NCBI GenBank assembly: GCA_022496205.1
Contig: WTXD01000053.1
Coordinates: 1 to 64,000 of the forward strand
DNA: 64,000 nucleotides
From: Gloeopeniophorella convolvens
Lineage: Eukaryota > Basidiomycota > Agaricomycetes > Russulales
Direction: 5' to 3'
The translations under genes and the position numbers were made by a program. Within the stretch, counting starts at the first letter, position 1, and each line of letters opens with the position of its first letter. Below are positions 36,598 through 47,900 of this stretch, piece by piece. The notes beneath the pieces were generated by a model. That model searched no databases and was not told the origin of the DNA. It worked only from the letters and a program-made list of their open reading frames with translations.

Positions 36598-38148
36598 GCC
36601 TTCATCCGGCGTCGCCGAGAACCTGCCCCGGAATCGCAAGGCCAAGAAGCGGCAGGACTCAGCGAATCGACATGTCGGCCGCAACTCTCACAGGACAGAG
36701 GGGACTAGTAACGGACCCGGGTCAACATCCAATGTCGTTGGCAACTCCAGCGCAGGCTATCTTGCCACAGGGAGGCCCCCCGTACCTGTCACTGTCAGGC
36801 TTCCGTCGGATTATCCCACCGTGTCGAGTCACCCAGACGCAGTGGCAAGTGCCGAGTCCACATTAAATCCTCTCGCGAAGAAATATGTTCCCAGCGCGAG
36901 GGTTTCCACTGCAGACGCAGGAAGTTACAACTCATGGGCAAACCCCACCTCAGGGACCACGCGGACTACGACTGCCAATTCCGGGACGTCTCACGTAGCA
37001 GATTCCCACACAAGAAATCTCTTCGCGAAGGCTCCCGACGCCGCAACGGCGCCATCTACGGTTTTGGACGACATCCAGGCACCGAGATCACAGTCCAGCA
37101 TCACCTCCGGAATCCCAGTCGCTCAGCCAACACGAGTGGTTGACTCGGCACTTCCGACGGATGGTATGCCTGATATCAGGCTCGAATGCAGTAGCGAACA
37201 CCCTTCCGTCTACCCCGACGGCGGCGTTCAGGACTATACGGTGGGGTCAGGGTCGGTACTCTTTAACATTGTTTGCGATGCTCGGTATCGACACCTTTCA
37301 CCTGAGGCGAGGTCCACGCTACGTTGCGGTACATCAATTCTTACGAGTTCACGTATAGGAACTACGCATTCGGGATCTCGGTCTAGAGTTCCATCCTGCC
37401 GACCCATATGGCCATCAATCTTTTGAAGTGAGTCTCAAACAACGCTTCAGATCCATATATGTATGTGCTTCTCTCGTGGCATAGGAGACGCGTTGGGGGC
37501 ACTACGCAGAGACGGGTCGCTCATTCCCTTCAAGTCTCGAAGGACCGTCGTCGCACGGTACTCCAGCCTTTCCTTCCCATGTCAACCCGGCTTCTTTCGC
37601 ACCCCCGGGTTCGACTGTCCATGCCCCCCAATCCGATCAAACCACGCTCAGCGGGGAGTTTGGTAACGACAAGCAGATTCCTGTATGTTCCCGTTGCGCT
37701 GCTGAGATTGCCGATCGAAGAGCTTGCACTATAGTCGAAGAGGGGCTGAAAGATGACGTTGTGCAGCTTCGGGTCGAACACGTAGAATATGAATACGAAT
37801 CAGATGGAAGCCTCCGTAAGCTTGTGCTGCATCGCTTTCGCTCGACACTCATTTTCATCTTCCACAGCGCCCGAGCCCCCGCGACATCGCAGACGACACC
37901 GCAGGATGGAACGACGCGTCCGCCGCTTAGAAAAGACTATCGAGAGCCTGTCTCGTGCATTGGAGCTTGCGATGATCGCCCTTAATTCTCAACATGCGGA
38001 GCCGGGTGAACCTCCTTGCACAAGAAAGGTGGAAGCTAGTGTTGGAACCTCCAGCAGACATGAAGAAAGGGAAACCCCAGTTGCGGGACAGACTAGCGCG
38101 AGAAATGAGAGTCGGACTGGTGAGATGGATTCGTTATTTCTCCAGTGA
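36598..38148 (+). CDS. Unrecognised protein, serine/threonine-rich with C-terminal coiled coil
   Basis: I do not recognise this gene. A frame from ATG 36598 (MPSSGVAENLPRNRKAKKRQ) stays open to 37426 and is basic at first, then rich in Ser, Thr, Ala and Pro, as in disordered proteins. A second coding-like block around 37570-37805 reads CSRCAAEIADRRACTIVEEG and QLRVEHVEYEYESDGS. It has a Cys-X2-Cys pair and a GTAAGC donor whose intron ends CACAG near 37865. The next exon gives a basic stretch and a heptad-like helix (MERRVRRLEKTIESLSRALE), ending at 38148. The junctions between the first two blocks (37260-37570) are unclear, since several short frames overlap there. Start, exon number and function are uncertain; a nuclear coiled-coil protein is one possibility. 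Confidence 0.4.
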
Positions 38149-38987
38149 GACACGACTCATCGGGCCGTGGTCACCTAGCAGCGTATGAAACCGTTCCGCG
38201 GGGAGGTTCGCCGTGATGTCTTCTCAAGTACGTCGTGGTCAAGAAGTGGACCTCTCGCCAAGAAAGGGGCATCTTGGAACAGGTCATATCTGTGAGTGAG
38301 GTGCTTTGAAGGTTCGGCGATACTCATCGACTCCGCCCAGAGGCTCAATATATATGTACATACCATTGAATACGTGTCATATTATTACTCGCTGAAAACG
38401 GCCATGCGACCCAACGGTTGCGAACATGTACTCGCGAGACGCCCGGAGATTAGGTGCTGTGGGCCGGTGCGCCTCCGAAGTCGGTTGTACCCTGCATCAG
38501 CAGACGGCCACGCGATGGCATGAGCCGTGCAGGCTCTTGCTGTACCAGACCTGCGCAAACGAGGTGCCAGAAGGTACCAGAGAATCAGTGAACCAGCGCT
38601 GGCAGCGACGGAGGATAGGCATCTTTTGGTCGTTAGATGGCAACGTCTCACGTACGTTTTGTAGGAATCTTTGGATATCACGCTGCCAAGGTCGGCTGAG
38701 CTTCTGCGCGGGCGCACGTAGATGGTCGGACGCCGCCATGGGCTTACTATCACGGAGAGGCTACGCCGGCTTTGGGTGCCACAACCACGGACTTGTATAT
38801 ATATTGCGTTGTTCCCAGGTTGTTGGTAGCAATGATGCTCACTGCCCCCTTGATGCCTTACGACTGATCACTCAATGCACATCGATGTCGTCAGCGGCTC
38901 TATATAACACCCAGCAAGATGCCTTGCTGCACCACCCCTTCCTTGAAGGGCCCCGGTTCACGTCCAATATCCCTGCCTGTGACCACA
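38149..38987. other. Intergenic
   Basis: About 840 bases before the multi-pass membrane protein gene. Short frames on both strands have no family resemblance. Confidence 0.5.
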
Positions 38988-40472
38988 ATGGCGTTGGCGC
39001 CTGGGCTTCACGAGCATGCACTGGTTTTACTTTATCACGCGATTGGACTTGTATTGCAGTCGGTGGTCTACGGTCAGCCGACGGTCACGTCTGTGTCTCA
39101 TAACCTCTGTTAACCTCTATCCGCAAGCAGGAATATTTGCATCGCTCTTCCCGATCTCGACGTATATCATGCTGTAAGGAGAACTGTACTTGCAGTACAA
39201 CGCTCATCTGAATGCTCTGTGTCAGCCGTCAAGGCGTACAAACTGCTGCCAGGAAGTTCCTCCTGGGCATGACAATATGCATGTTCACGTTGTCGACAAC
39301 ATACTGGGCCCTGTCCGTCACTGCGCTGATTCAGCTGATCAAGGGCTGGTTCCTTCCAGCTGATCCATCCCGCTATAACCTACCGAGCTACCACCAGCTG
39401 TTCAGCGCACTCGTCCTTGTAAACGTGAGTGCTGCTTGGATGCCATGATGAATCGCGCGTCTAATCTGCCACCTTCCAGTATGTCATGACTGACGGAGTC
39501 GTCGTGTGGAGAGCTTGGGCCATATGTGCCAGCGAGAGCAGAAGGCTTCTATTCGTATCCGTCTTCTTCCTTGGATGCGCTACAGGTACTTTCCAGCTGC
39601 TTCCTGCCCAATTGGAAACATTACATCCTTCTGATGTAGTTTCCGTTTGTGTAACGATTGCCATCCGCATTGCTCTGATGTCCATGTCCTCCACCGACCA
39701 CCGCCGACCTCATCTTGATGACACAATCAACGTGACGCAGGTCGCTGCCTCGGCGTTTTCGCTCTTAACGAACATCACTGCAACTGGCGCCATCGGATTC
39801 AAGGTCTGGTAAGCCTGCATCGCTCTTGTGGTTCAAGTTTCAGGATCAACCGATCCCGCATCAGGAGATGGCGCATCGATATGCGCAGACTCGGAAGCCC
39901 TGGCAGTCTGTACGTCATGAAATCAAGAGCAGGGAGGGTGTTGGCACTCTTGGCAGAGTCCGGCGTCATCTACATCGTTTCGATGGTACGTAACTAGTGT
40001 TCTCATCTTGCATGATGCAAATGTTATCTCTGATTGACGCACGCCATCAGCTCATAATGTTGGTGTCGACGTTCATCCATCTTCCGAACGGCACAATTGG
40101 AGACATTTACTCGCCAGTGAATACTCAGATAGCGGTACAGAGCATTGTATCTGGTACTTATTGCTTGACTGATCAAACCGGCAGGGTCTCTATCCGATTG
40201 TCGTCCTTCTATTGGCGGACCAGGAGTACTCACTGGAAAAGACTCTATTCATCTCATATGAGACCGCTGCCGCTGCAGAACAAACAGGGCGCATCTCTCA
40301 CCCCGAGACACTGGAGACACTGCGCTTCAACCCTAGCTTTTCTGCTGCTGGCACCGGGCGTCTTACAAGCCAACGCAGCGAAAGTGGTGATGTTTCGTGC
40401 AGCTCACTTTCAACAGAGGAAAATTCGGAACCCGGCCCAAGTGATGAGCTGATATCGAAGACGCATTCCTAA
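38988..40472 (+). CDS. Multi-pass membrane protein of an uncharacterised basidiomycete family
   Basis: Start ATG 38988 (MALAPGLHEHALVLLYHAIG). Exons give GIFASLFPISTYIML (helix 2), ARKFLLGMTICMFTLSTTYW (helix 3), YVMTDGVVVWRAWAICASES with a helix before it (4), a helix after it (RRLLFVSVFFLGCAT), then SLLTNITATGAIGFKVW and RAGRVLALLAESGVIYIVSM. A last helix near GLYPIVVLLLADQEYSL precedes a serine-rich cytoplasmic tail ending at 40472. The signature DxVVVWRAW in a membrane loop and RVLALLxESG before the penultimate helix are typical of a large group of seven-helix fungal proteins usually annotated as hypothetical. Introns are short GT-AG. The function is unknown. Its 3' end lies 143 bases from that of the dioxygenase gene on the other strand. 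Confidence 0.75.
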
Positions 40473-40615
40473 GTGAGGTGTGAGATATTGAAAGATGTAC
40501 AGTACCCGAGTACACTATAAAGCAGGCACTATGTGTACCATGTAAAGATATTTGTACCATTACTGACCTGACTTCCTCTATGCATTCCATAAATGACGGT
40601 ATAAATCAGAATACG

Positions 40616-42139
40616 CTAAGACGAAGAGGCGCCGTCGTGGCTAGCATCGCGATCCAGCACCGTACCCGCCGTGCGGTCCCGCACGCCCTTCAAAAACCTC
40701 ACTAGATCTGTTCCACCTGTCCCGCGCAGCGGGCCCTGGCCCGTGCCCTGCACAGCCTCTGCGATGTCGTCCTCGCGCAGGGCGGGGACGCCGGACGCCG
40801 GACGGCGCGACGGGCCGACGATGAAGATCGCGACTATCCGCATATGTGCATCGCGGAAGCGGCGGAGCGCATCGAGCGCAGCGTTGTACGCGTCCGTGAG
40901 TGCCGCGTCATCCATCCGCGCGACAGCCGCACGCAGTGGGCGCGGCACGGCAGCGAGGTGGCGCAAAAAGTTGCGATGGTGACGCGGCATGTAAGCGCGC
41001 ATGCGCGTAAGGAAGGGTGCCTTCGGTGGCTCGTGTGCACCCGCCGGGGATGGGTCCACAGATGCTGGATCGGGGGTAGGCGCGCCTGCAGAGGCAACGG
41101 GAAGAGTGTGGTCAACCCCGAGGAACGCGTCGAGAGCATGGATGAGGGAACTCTGCGCGGCGCTCGGGCCGGAGAGCTCGGTCGGGAGTGTGAGCTCGGG
41201 GCGCTCGGCGAGGCCCTCGAAGGTCCACTTGCGCGAACCCGAGTCCGCACCATTGAACCACGGGCGAATATCGTTGTAGAAAGTCTCTGGCGCGCAGCCG
41301 TCGCGCACAGCGAGAAGAATTGATGAGAGGTCATCCAGCACCTGCACCAGGCTGCCGAGATAATGCGTGATGCGGCGCGCGGCGATCTCGTCTCCGACGA
41401 AAAGCTCGTCCATAGTGGCGCGCATGAGTTCGAGGGCATCGACACCACGCAACTCTATTCGCGCGCTGGAAAGGTAGAACTCCTCTTCGTCGCGCGTTCC
41501 AGTGAAAAGAGTAAGACATCGTAAGTTGTCAAGAGCTGGAGTGGGTTCTGCCGATGGCACCTTGAGTGCCCAGTTGTAAAGCACGTCGTCTGAGTAAGTC
41601 ATCAAAGGGGGAAGTTGAAGCTGAGTGCAGACTTCCAGAAGAGGCACGGCGATGGGAGCGGGAATCCGGATCTCGGCGTCCGGCGGCAAGCTGTGGATAT
41701 AGAAGTGCATGGTCCAGGCCAGGACATGATGAGCACGCCGAAGAAGCAACTCCGATTGGCGTAGGTCCCTGGTGGGTAATGTGGGCAGCTGGATAAGCGC
41801 AGGATTCGTCATCAAGGCAGCTTAGGGATGACTGAGTGGACACACCTCTCGGGCATGAGACCGCCATGACTCGGACAGTGCCTTTTCTTCTTCCGTGATG
41901 CCTGCCTTCCTACCGAGCTGTAGTTTTCTCATCTGAGCATCGCCCAAAAGCTGTTCCCATAGCTCCCACTGCGCAGGCAACCGAGCAAGGGGAGGATCAG
42001 GCGGCATGAAGCCCGTGCGCGTGTCTACATCGAAGTCGTGCGCGGCGAGGGTTGTAGTATCGACGACGCCTACCGGAGGGCCGAGGAATGCGTCTGGACG
42101 CGGTTGCGCGAGGAAATGATTGGGAGCTAGGTGTGCCAT
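40616..42139 (-). CDS. Indoleamine 2,3-dioxygenase
   Basis: A cytosolic haem enzyme that opens the indole ring of L-tryptophan to N-formylkynurenine, the first step of the kynurenine route to NAD (BNA2 in yeast). Start at 42139 (MAHLAPNHFLAQPRPD). The first exon ends SWRSHARE, and a 57-base GT-AG intron near 41770-41830 joins to LPTLPTRDL. RRAHHVLAWTMHFYIHSL follows, then PLMTYSDDVLYNWAL, YLGSLVQVLDDLSSIL, YMPRHHRNFLRHLAAVPRPL, and RFRDAHMRIVAIFIV with the proximal haem histidine. TGGTDLVRFLKGVRDRT closes the fold. The first exon is 105 codons and the second nearly 400. All signature residues seen in fungal IDOs are present and the frame is continuous. Some Agaricomycetes have several IDO paralogues; only this one is in the window. 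Confidence 0.92.
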
Positions 42140-43623
42140 GTTGAAGGTGGTAGAGTGAAGGGTGGGCCGCTCGTAGATTCGAAAGTAGACAGGGTTTTAT
42201 CACGACGGTATGACGCAATCCGGTTGCAGGCCCGGAGTCAGCCGGGTAGTACAGAGTTCAGACGACAAGTCAGCAACTGTGCTGGGTGTGAGAGATGTTG
42301 GATGACGGAGAAAGTTTTGAACTGGGCGAGCCCCAAGCCTCGCGATGGTCGCAGCCGATATCCGCCATCATCATCATCTAATCTGTCCGGCCCGCACCTC
42401 CGCCGAACACCGGCCCGACATAGGCCGACCAGATCTACCGGGCAGTCTCGGAGCCGAGCACATCTCACCCCGGGACCACACGATCCAAATTCCCCAGAGA
42501 CTCGGAGGGGCAGCACATGGTTCAAAACCAAGGAACACTGTTGAGAGCCGCGGCGTCCCGTTCTCAGGGAGCTTGAGGGGAGTAGGCCAGCGCTACGAAC
42601 ACCACCGCAGAATGTTTCAGCTCAAATCTCAACACACTCAGTACACCACTAGAGACTCACCTGAGCTCAAAGGCATCGTAAGCCTTCAACAATGCGTTAG
42701 GTCGAGGGTGCCAAGGCACACCCTGGCACATCGCGGACATAAGGGCCTTGTGGTGCGTTCGATCGTACGACCTCGTCAAGCCCACGTCATGGTGCTGGTC
42801 GTTTGCTCCCGGTGTCTCGGCGGACACTAATGAGGCTTGCGAAGTCTATCAGAAACTTTCTAACGGCGTTGCGATGGTGATGGGCCGGGATGGTGCTCAG
42901 AGACAATAACAGGAGCAGCGAAGGTCTTGTTACAGCGCAGAGTTGCATCGGGGGATTTCAGGACAGTGCTATCCGGCGGCTCGGCGCAACGCGCTTTGCG
43001 GGATATGCTCCGTGATTTGCGTCGGAGACGGTTGAGTTTCATCCAAAGAGGAGCAACCGCGGCTGGATCTTAATTGTCTTGCGATGTTCCCATCCCAGGG
43101 AACATTATGAGTTTGGGCATCAGGAAGAGGCCAAGATATCGATACAGATGTCGAAGTGGGCGCGAGCCGAGGTTACAAGACAAAAACGGAGCGTCGATGT
43201 GCGTCTACGTGGAAGGGCTCGAGGGGAGTGCAATACGGCAGGCGCGCGAGCGCGGGAGCGAGTTCAATTGTCTTTGCGCTGGGGAAGGGACATGAGGCGC
43301 CCAATTGACTTCCGTTTTGGGAATCGAAGTTGGTGCATGCCCCGTCCTTTTGTCTTGCAGCAGCTCACGCGCAATGTCTCACTCTGCGGTGCTATTGTCT
43401 CCATGCGCATGGCGGCTGCAGGGCCTCGCTGTCGGCGCCCGCACAAGACAAAAAGTACGTTTCATTTTGTTCATGCTTTTTGTGTTGGAGCTTTAGCGGA
43501 TGAATCTGGAGCCCTCATGCACCCGCTTTGCTATAAAACACTCCGCACAATGGCGACGAGTCATCACACACCGAGTCAGCCAGTTCCCTGCGACCCTTTT
43601 AGAACAATATCGCATCCAGAGAC
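42140..43623. other. Intergenic, divergent promoters
   Basis: About 1.5 kb between the dioxygenase (minus) and MYND (plus) start codons. Frames up to 160 codons occur but have low-complexity composition and no family resemblance. I see no RNA gene or mobile element in it. Confidence 0.5.
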
Positions 43624-44604
43624 ATGGCAACCTACTACGCCACCCCTGCTGCCGCCAACTACTATGCACCCTCGGCGCACAGCCACCGGCAAAGGGGCGT
43701 TCGCATATGCGACACCTGTGGATCCACCGAGCAACCCTCAGTCAAGCCCTTCCGCCTGTGTGGAGGCTGCGTATGTCTATCCAACATGTGCTGCTCATGA
43801 CCCGAGGCTGATCTGCTTTCCTGACGTCATACAGATGACCACCAACTACTGCGTGAGTACTTCTGCCCATTCGCAGTGCCGACAGCGGAAGTTGACCCTG
43901 GCCTCCACAGTCCCCTGAGTGCCAGAAAAAGCACTGGCCATCACACAAGGCAATTTGCCAACACACCATGGCGCAGGTGGCTGCGACAAAACAGCAGCCG
44001 ATCAGCACGGAGTACCCCGACGAGAACATTGCAAAGCTTCTGCGGCGCTTCACGTCTCAGCATGCCACCCTCCTGGGCTGGGCGGGCTTCCAGGCCCTGC
44101 AGCTCAAACGCGTGCCTTCGAACGTGCGCCAATCGGCGCTGCTCATTGAGCTCACGCCTCGGCCCTCTGGTGACTCGCACCGGCAGTAAGTACCTTACGG
44201 CGCGTCGGACTGGGTTTGGCGCTGACTGTGCGTTAGATTCGCTATCAAGGGCACGCACATCGTTCCCCGCACATATGTCACTGGGCGTGATCCGCTCGTT
44301 GCTGCCGACATCCAACGCCGCGAGGAGCGCTGCCGTCGCGCTGGTGGCATCGGCACTGCTGTCGTCTTGATTCAGTGCGGAGGCGTCAGCCAAGTCATGC
44401 CCGTGGAGGTCGACCCGCCGTCGAAGATTTCGTGGGACGAGCGGGGTGACTGGGCTGACGTTCTCGCGCACTTTGTCGACGCCGGCCGCGCGGATTTCAA
44501 GCCAATCTCCACTACTGCACGGGGGTGAGTTTCCCTTTGCCTCCCGCACGCCCTGCTGGACATCTGTGCTGACTGTAGGCTTGCGCAGGGTGTACTATGG
44601 CTGA
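43624..44604 (+). CDS. MYND-type zinc-finger protein
   Basis: The MYND finger is assembled from three exons. Exon 1 from ATG 43624 (MATYYATPAAANYYAPSA) holds RICDTCGSTEQPSVKPFRLC. A tiny 18-base exon, MTTNYC, lies at about 43835-43852. The next exon starts SPECQKKHWPSHKAIC. Together they give the C-X2-C...C-X2-C...Y-C-X3-C...H-X3-C pattern, which binds two zinc ions and usually a proline-rich partner peptide. The rest has a helical part (DENIAKLLRRFTSQHATL) and a beta-rich domain with AIKGTHIVPRTYVTGRDPL. Splicing into a last exon at 44589 gives the ending ARGVYYG at 44604; an earlier acceptor at 44578 would end near 44638. It resembles the many small MYND proteins of Agaricomycetes. Its partner is unknown. 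Confidence 0.8.
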
Positions 44605-45019
44605 TTGGCTGCGCGCGCTGCTGCGAGCTGATCTATTAGAGCCGCGCCACCGCTGGCTTCGGTTGGCGCCCGTCTTCGCCTTCTTGTTACTGGGTGCCCT
44701 TGGACCTTGCCCGCATCACGATACCCTCGTCGTGCAATGATCCCACTTTCCCCGCATTCTCACGCCTCACGCCTCACGTTTTCACATACGCCGCGCACTG
44801 TAACATTATGCATTTGTATCACGAGTTGTATTCTGTACTGATTCGCTTTCTTCGCTACAATTGAGGGGTACCAACCCCGATTTTTGACAAGTTCATGAGC
44901 ACCGGATGAAAGGACGAGTCAACTTAGCGGAAACGAGATCGTTGGGGATAGAGCAGCAGCCAAGTACAAGGAACAGAGCAAGAGCACCAGGCTGGGGTAC
45001 TAGTCGAGGCATCGCAGAT
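44605..45019. other. Intergenic, convergent 3' ends
   Basis: Lies between the 3' ends of the MYND gene (plus) and HOP2 (minus). No gene is seen. Confidence 0.6.
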
Positions 45020-46041
45020 TCAGCGCCGCCTGGAAGCATGGGCAGGGGTACAAAGAGGTCCGCGCTCTAGCTCCAAGTGTTCAGGTGTGTCCTGTTCAAG
45101 GCCAAGATCCTCTGTAAGTTGGGTGGCGTCAGGTGGAGGAAGTGCGTCAGACACGAGAGCCCAGAAGCTACGTGGGGTCAATCAGTGTAACATGGGTCTG
45201 GTGGGTGGCTCACTTCAGATACACCTTCCTCCGACGGAGCCACTCGGCACGCCACTGGACCCACTCGGCGTCGAGAAAATCAAGCTCTGCAGCGGAGACA
45301 AGCGGCGTGCCAGACCGAAGAGGTTCGAGATGTTCACGGAGCTTGGCACACTACTGGCAAAATCAGAGAATGACGATAAAGAGGAAAATGGTTTCGAGCC
45401 TTGGATTCCGCTTCTTCGATTTGCAACGTCAATTCGGCATCGGTTGGAGCGTTCTTAATCTTGGCCAGCTCTGTTTCATTCATATCGAGCGTGTATATGC
45501 ATACATGCGGTGCACACCTGCAGAGGCGGTCTTGACCTCGGCTGCGATCGTCTTGTTGGTCTCGTTCAAAGCCTCTACCTCTGCCGTCAGAGCCTTGATC
45601 TTGTCATCAGGGAGCGTGTCGAGGTTGTTTTGTTTTGCGACAAAGAAGGTTGTCTTGCCTGCATTCGTGTGTATGCGTATATATGCCCATGACAAAGTAT
45701 CTTTACGCGCAGGGCGAGCGTACCGTAGATCTTCTGTGTGATAGCGCCCTTTTCGGCAAGCGCGAGGAGGATCTTCTGCGTAGTTGCTTTGGGCACTGCG
45801 CCCTTAAGGTTGGCAGAAACGTCGACAGCGCCGTACGGGCGGTTCATCTAACCACGGGTATCGAGTAAGATATCGGACAAGTCGCTGCAGCCTGACGGCC
45901 CTTTACGAACCCGCTTAATGTAGTCGTACACCTTGTCCTCCGCTTCGGACGTATCGCATTTGGTTCTTATTCTGCTACGAAGAGGGACGCACCTTCTTGC
46001 CCTTTGAGGACTTTCACGTCTGACTTTGCCTTGGAGGACAT
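45020..46041 (-). CDS. HOP2: HOP2 / TBPIP homologous-pairing protein
   Basis: A meiotic nuclear protein that with MND1 helps Dmc1 and Rad51 pair homologous chromosomes. Start ATG at 46039-46041 (MSSKAKSDVKVLKGQE). Exon 2 gives AEDKVYDYIKR. Exon 3 has the winged-helix DNA-binding part, MNRPYGAVDVSANLKGAV and KATTQKILLALAEKGAITQK. Exon 4 gives KTTFFVAKQNNLDTLPDDKI, where the coiled coil begins. Later exons give ELAKIKNAPTDAELTLQIEE, LREHLEPLRSGTPLVSAAEL, WVQWRAEWLRRRKV and FWALVSDALPPPDATQL, then the end at 45020. One junction (45342-45399, 58 bases) starts with GC instead of GT; all others are GT-AG. The protein is complete and keeps the conserved order of the family. The gene starts only 131 bases from the divergent carrier gene. 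Confidence 0.9.
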
Positions 46042-46172
46042 CGTAAGCACTCCTAGTCACAGGTTTGGCGCGGGTCGTAGTAACGCGTGGAAAGTAAAAG
46101 AGAAACGAGCAGCTGGAGAGAGGAGCGCGCCTACACCCAGCGATCGTGTGACCAGAAATCACATGATGGTCG
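46042..46172. promoter_or_regulatory. Compact divergent promoter, HOP2 and mitochondrial carrier
   Basis: The two start codons, at 46041 (minus) and 46173 (plus), leave 131 bases for both promoters and leaders, so the transcription start regions must overlap or be shared. I see no TATA box. Confidence 0.6.
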
Positions 46173-47493
46173 ATGGCGCCTCATCCAAGTTCCGTTGCTC
46201 GGGCCGGAACACCATCTCCAATAGAACCCGCGGGCCCAGCCCAGGCTTTTGCTCGCACCCGCCAGCCTTCTTCTCTTGCAATATCTACTTCACATGTGCC
46301 TTTCTCTCGAATGAGCTCTGATGCGTCCAACAGTAAGGCCGCGGACCGAGTGATTCGCTCAGGCATCGCTGGAGGCGTGGCAGGCTGTGTTGTGAGTGCC
46401 GCGTTTACTTGGCATGCGAATTTGTCCGACCTGAAGGTCTGCAGGCAAAAACAGTGGTCGCACCTCTTGACCGTGTCAAGATCCTCTTTCAGGCATCAAA
46501 TCCTGAATATCAGAAATACGCAGGTGCGCAGTCGCGGGGTAGATTTAGTATGCTGGACGGAGGCTGACGTTCTTTCGGCAGGAACATGGAGTGGTGCTTT
46601 CCGCGCAGGAGCGCAAATTTACAAGGATGCTGGTCTGCTAGGGCTCTTTCAGGGCCACTCAGCAACTCTCCTGCGCATCTTTCCGTATGCTGCTGTCAAA
46701 TTTGTTGCGTATGACCAAGTTCATGACGTGTGTGCCGCCGACTCGCCTCTTCGGATCATCTGCCTGACCATTTTTCAGTTTCTTATGCCGACACGCGAGC
46801 AAGAGACGAACATGCGCCGCTTTTCAGCCGGCGCGGTGTCGGGTGAGTAGGGCAATGCTATCCGCAGTAGCTGATGCTCATTTTATTGCAGGTGCCATAT
46901 CTGTCCTCTTTACATACCCCCTCGAGCTGCTGCGCGTGCGCATGGCTTTCCACACGATACATAGCTCTGCATCTGGAAGAATCGTGCGGCCATCATTCCT
47001 GCGCACAGCACGATATATTTACGCCGAAGGAGCACCCCTGCCTGCTTCTGTGCCCGCAACCCGCCAGCTCTTCCACACCTTCCCGATCCTGAAATTTTAT
47101 CGCGGCTTCTCAGTGAGCCTGGTTGGCATCGTTCCCTACGCTGGCACAGCGTTCCTCACATGGGGCTACCTGCGCGCGACTCTCCTCCCAGTTGGGCCCG
47201 GCGGCCGGCCGCAGGCAACGGCCCTTGCGGACCTGGGTATCGGCGCCCTTGCGGGAGCGTTCGCGCAGACGGTCTCTTATCCGTTCGAAGTCGTACGGCG
47301 TCGCATGCAGGTAGGCGGGCTCACGGAACCAGGGCGCTGGCTTCGTTGGGGCGAAACGGTGCGCGGAATATGGGCACGTGGAGGCCCGAGAGGATTCTTC
47401 GTCGGTCTGAGCATTGGATACCTTAAAATTGTGCCGATGAACGCTGTGAGCTTTGCCGTTTGGCAGAGCATGAAGAGGATATTAGAACTTTAG
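46173..47493 (+). CDS. LEU5: Mitochondrial carrier, LEU5/SLC25A42 type
   Basis: An inner-membrane carrier with three repeats of two helices. Start ATG 46173 with a long N-terminal extension ([20 protein letters not shown]). Repeat 1 is [19 protein letters not shown] into [18 protein letters not shown], which contains the PxDRVK signature and spans introns at about 46395-46447 and 46525-46580. Repeat 2 is [19 protein letters not shown], with LLRVRM after it. Repeat 3 is [18 protein letters not shown] into [30 protein letters not shown] is characteristic of the fungal Leu5 / mammalian SLC25A42 / Graves-disease carrier group, which imports coenzyme A into the matrix. The substrate comes from this similarity only. 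The second signature has Y-P-L-E-L-L-R, a common variant. Three introns are visible and the frame is complete. Confidence 0.88.
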
Positions 47494-47900
47494 ATGGGAG
47501 GATCTCATTTACTTATAATACATATCCTCGGTAATGAACGAGTACTGGAGTACGTGTGGCAGGAAATGGCAGACCGTTATCGTCATCGACTTCATTGCTA
47601 GAGCGGCGGTATAAGCGCCGTGCATGCATTGAACCCGCTAACCGCAGCCCATCACACCAGCAAAACTTGGTTCCCGCGTAGTGGGGCCCCCATCATATTG
47701 CTGCACTGCTCGATACCTCCACCGCCTCCCACAGTACTGGATGTTCCCCCGGCGAGACGGAGCTTTGGAGATGTAGCCTCAGTGGGATGCACCGCTCTCA
47801 CGGGGTCACATATAAGAGCCACATGTGACAAATTCGCTCCTATGATATAATACGGTGTCCTAGGCACGGAGCTCAAGACTACCAAATATCCTCTTCCGTC
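47494..47900. other. Intergenic with TATA box for the next gene
   Basis: Spacer between the carrier and the next gene, both on the plus strand. TATAAG at 47811-47816 lies 90 bases before the next start codon. Confidence 0.5.
47811..47816 (+). promoter_or_regulatory. TATA box
   Basis: TATAAG within acatataagag, 90 bases upstream of the ATG at 47901. The distance fits a short leader. Confidence 0.45.

Noticed and set aside
42345..42830. A 161-codon frame in the spacer left of the MYND gene
   Set aside because: Histidine/proline/serine-rich low-complexity product without intron signals or family match.
43079..43918. A 279-codon frame crossing the MYND gene start
   Set aside because: It runs over the true first exon and intron in another frame; the MYND reading gives the conserved cysteines and proper introns.
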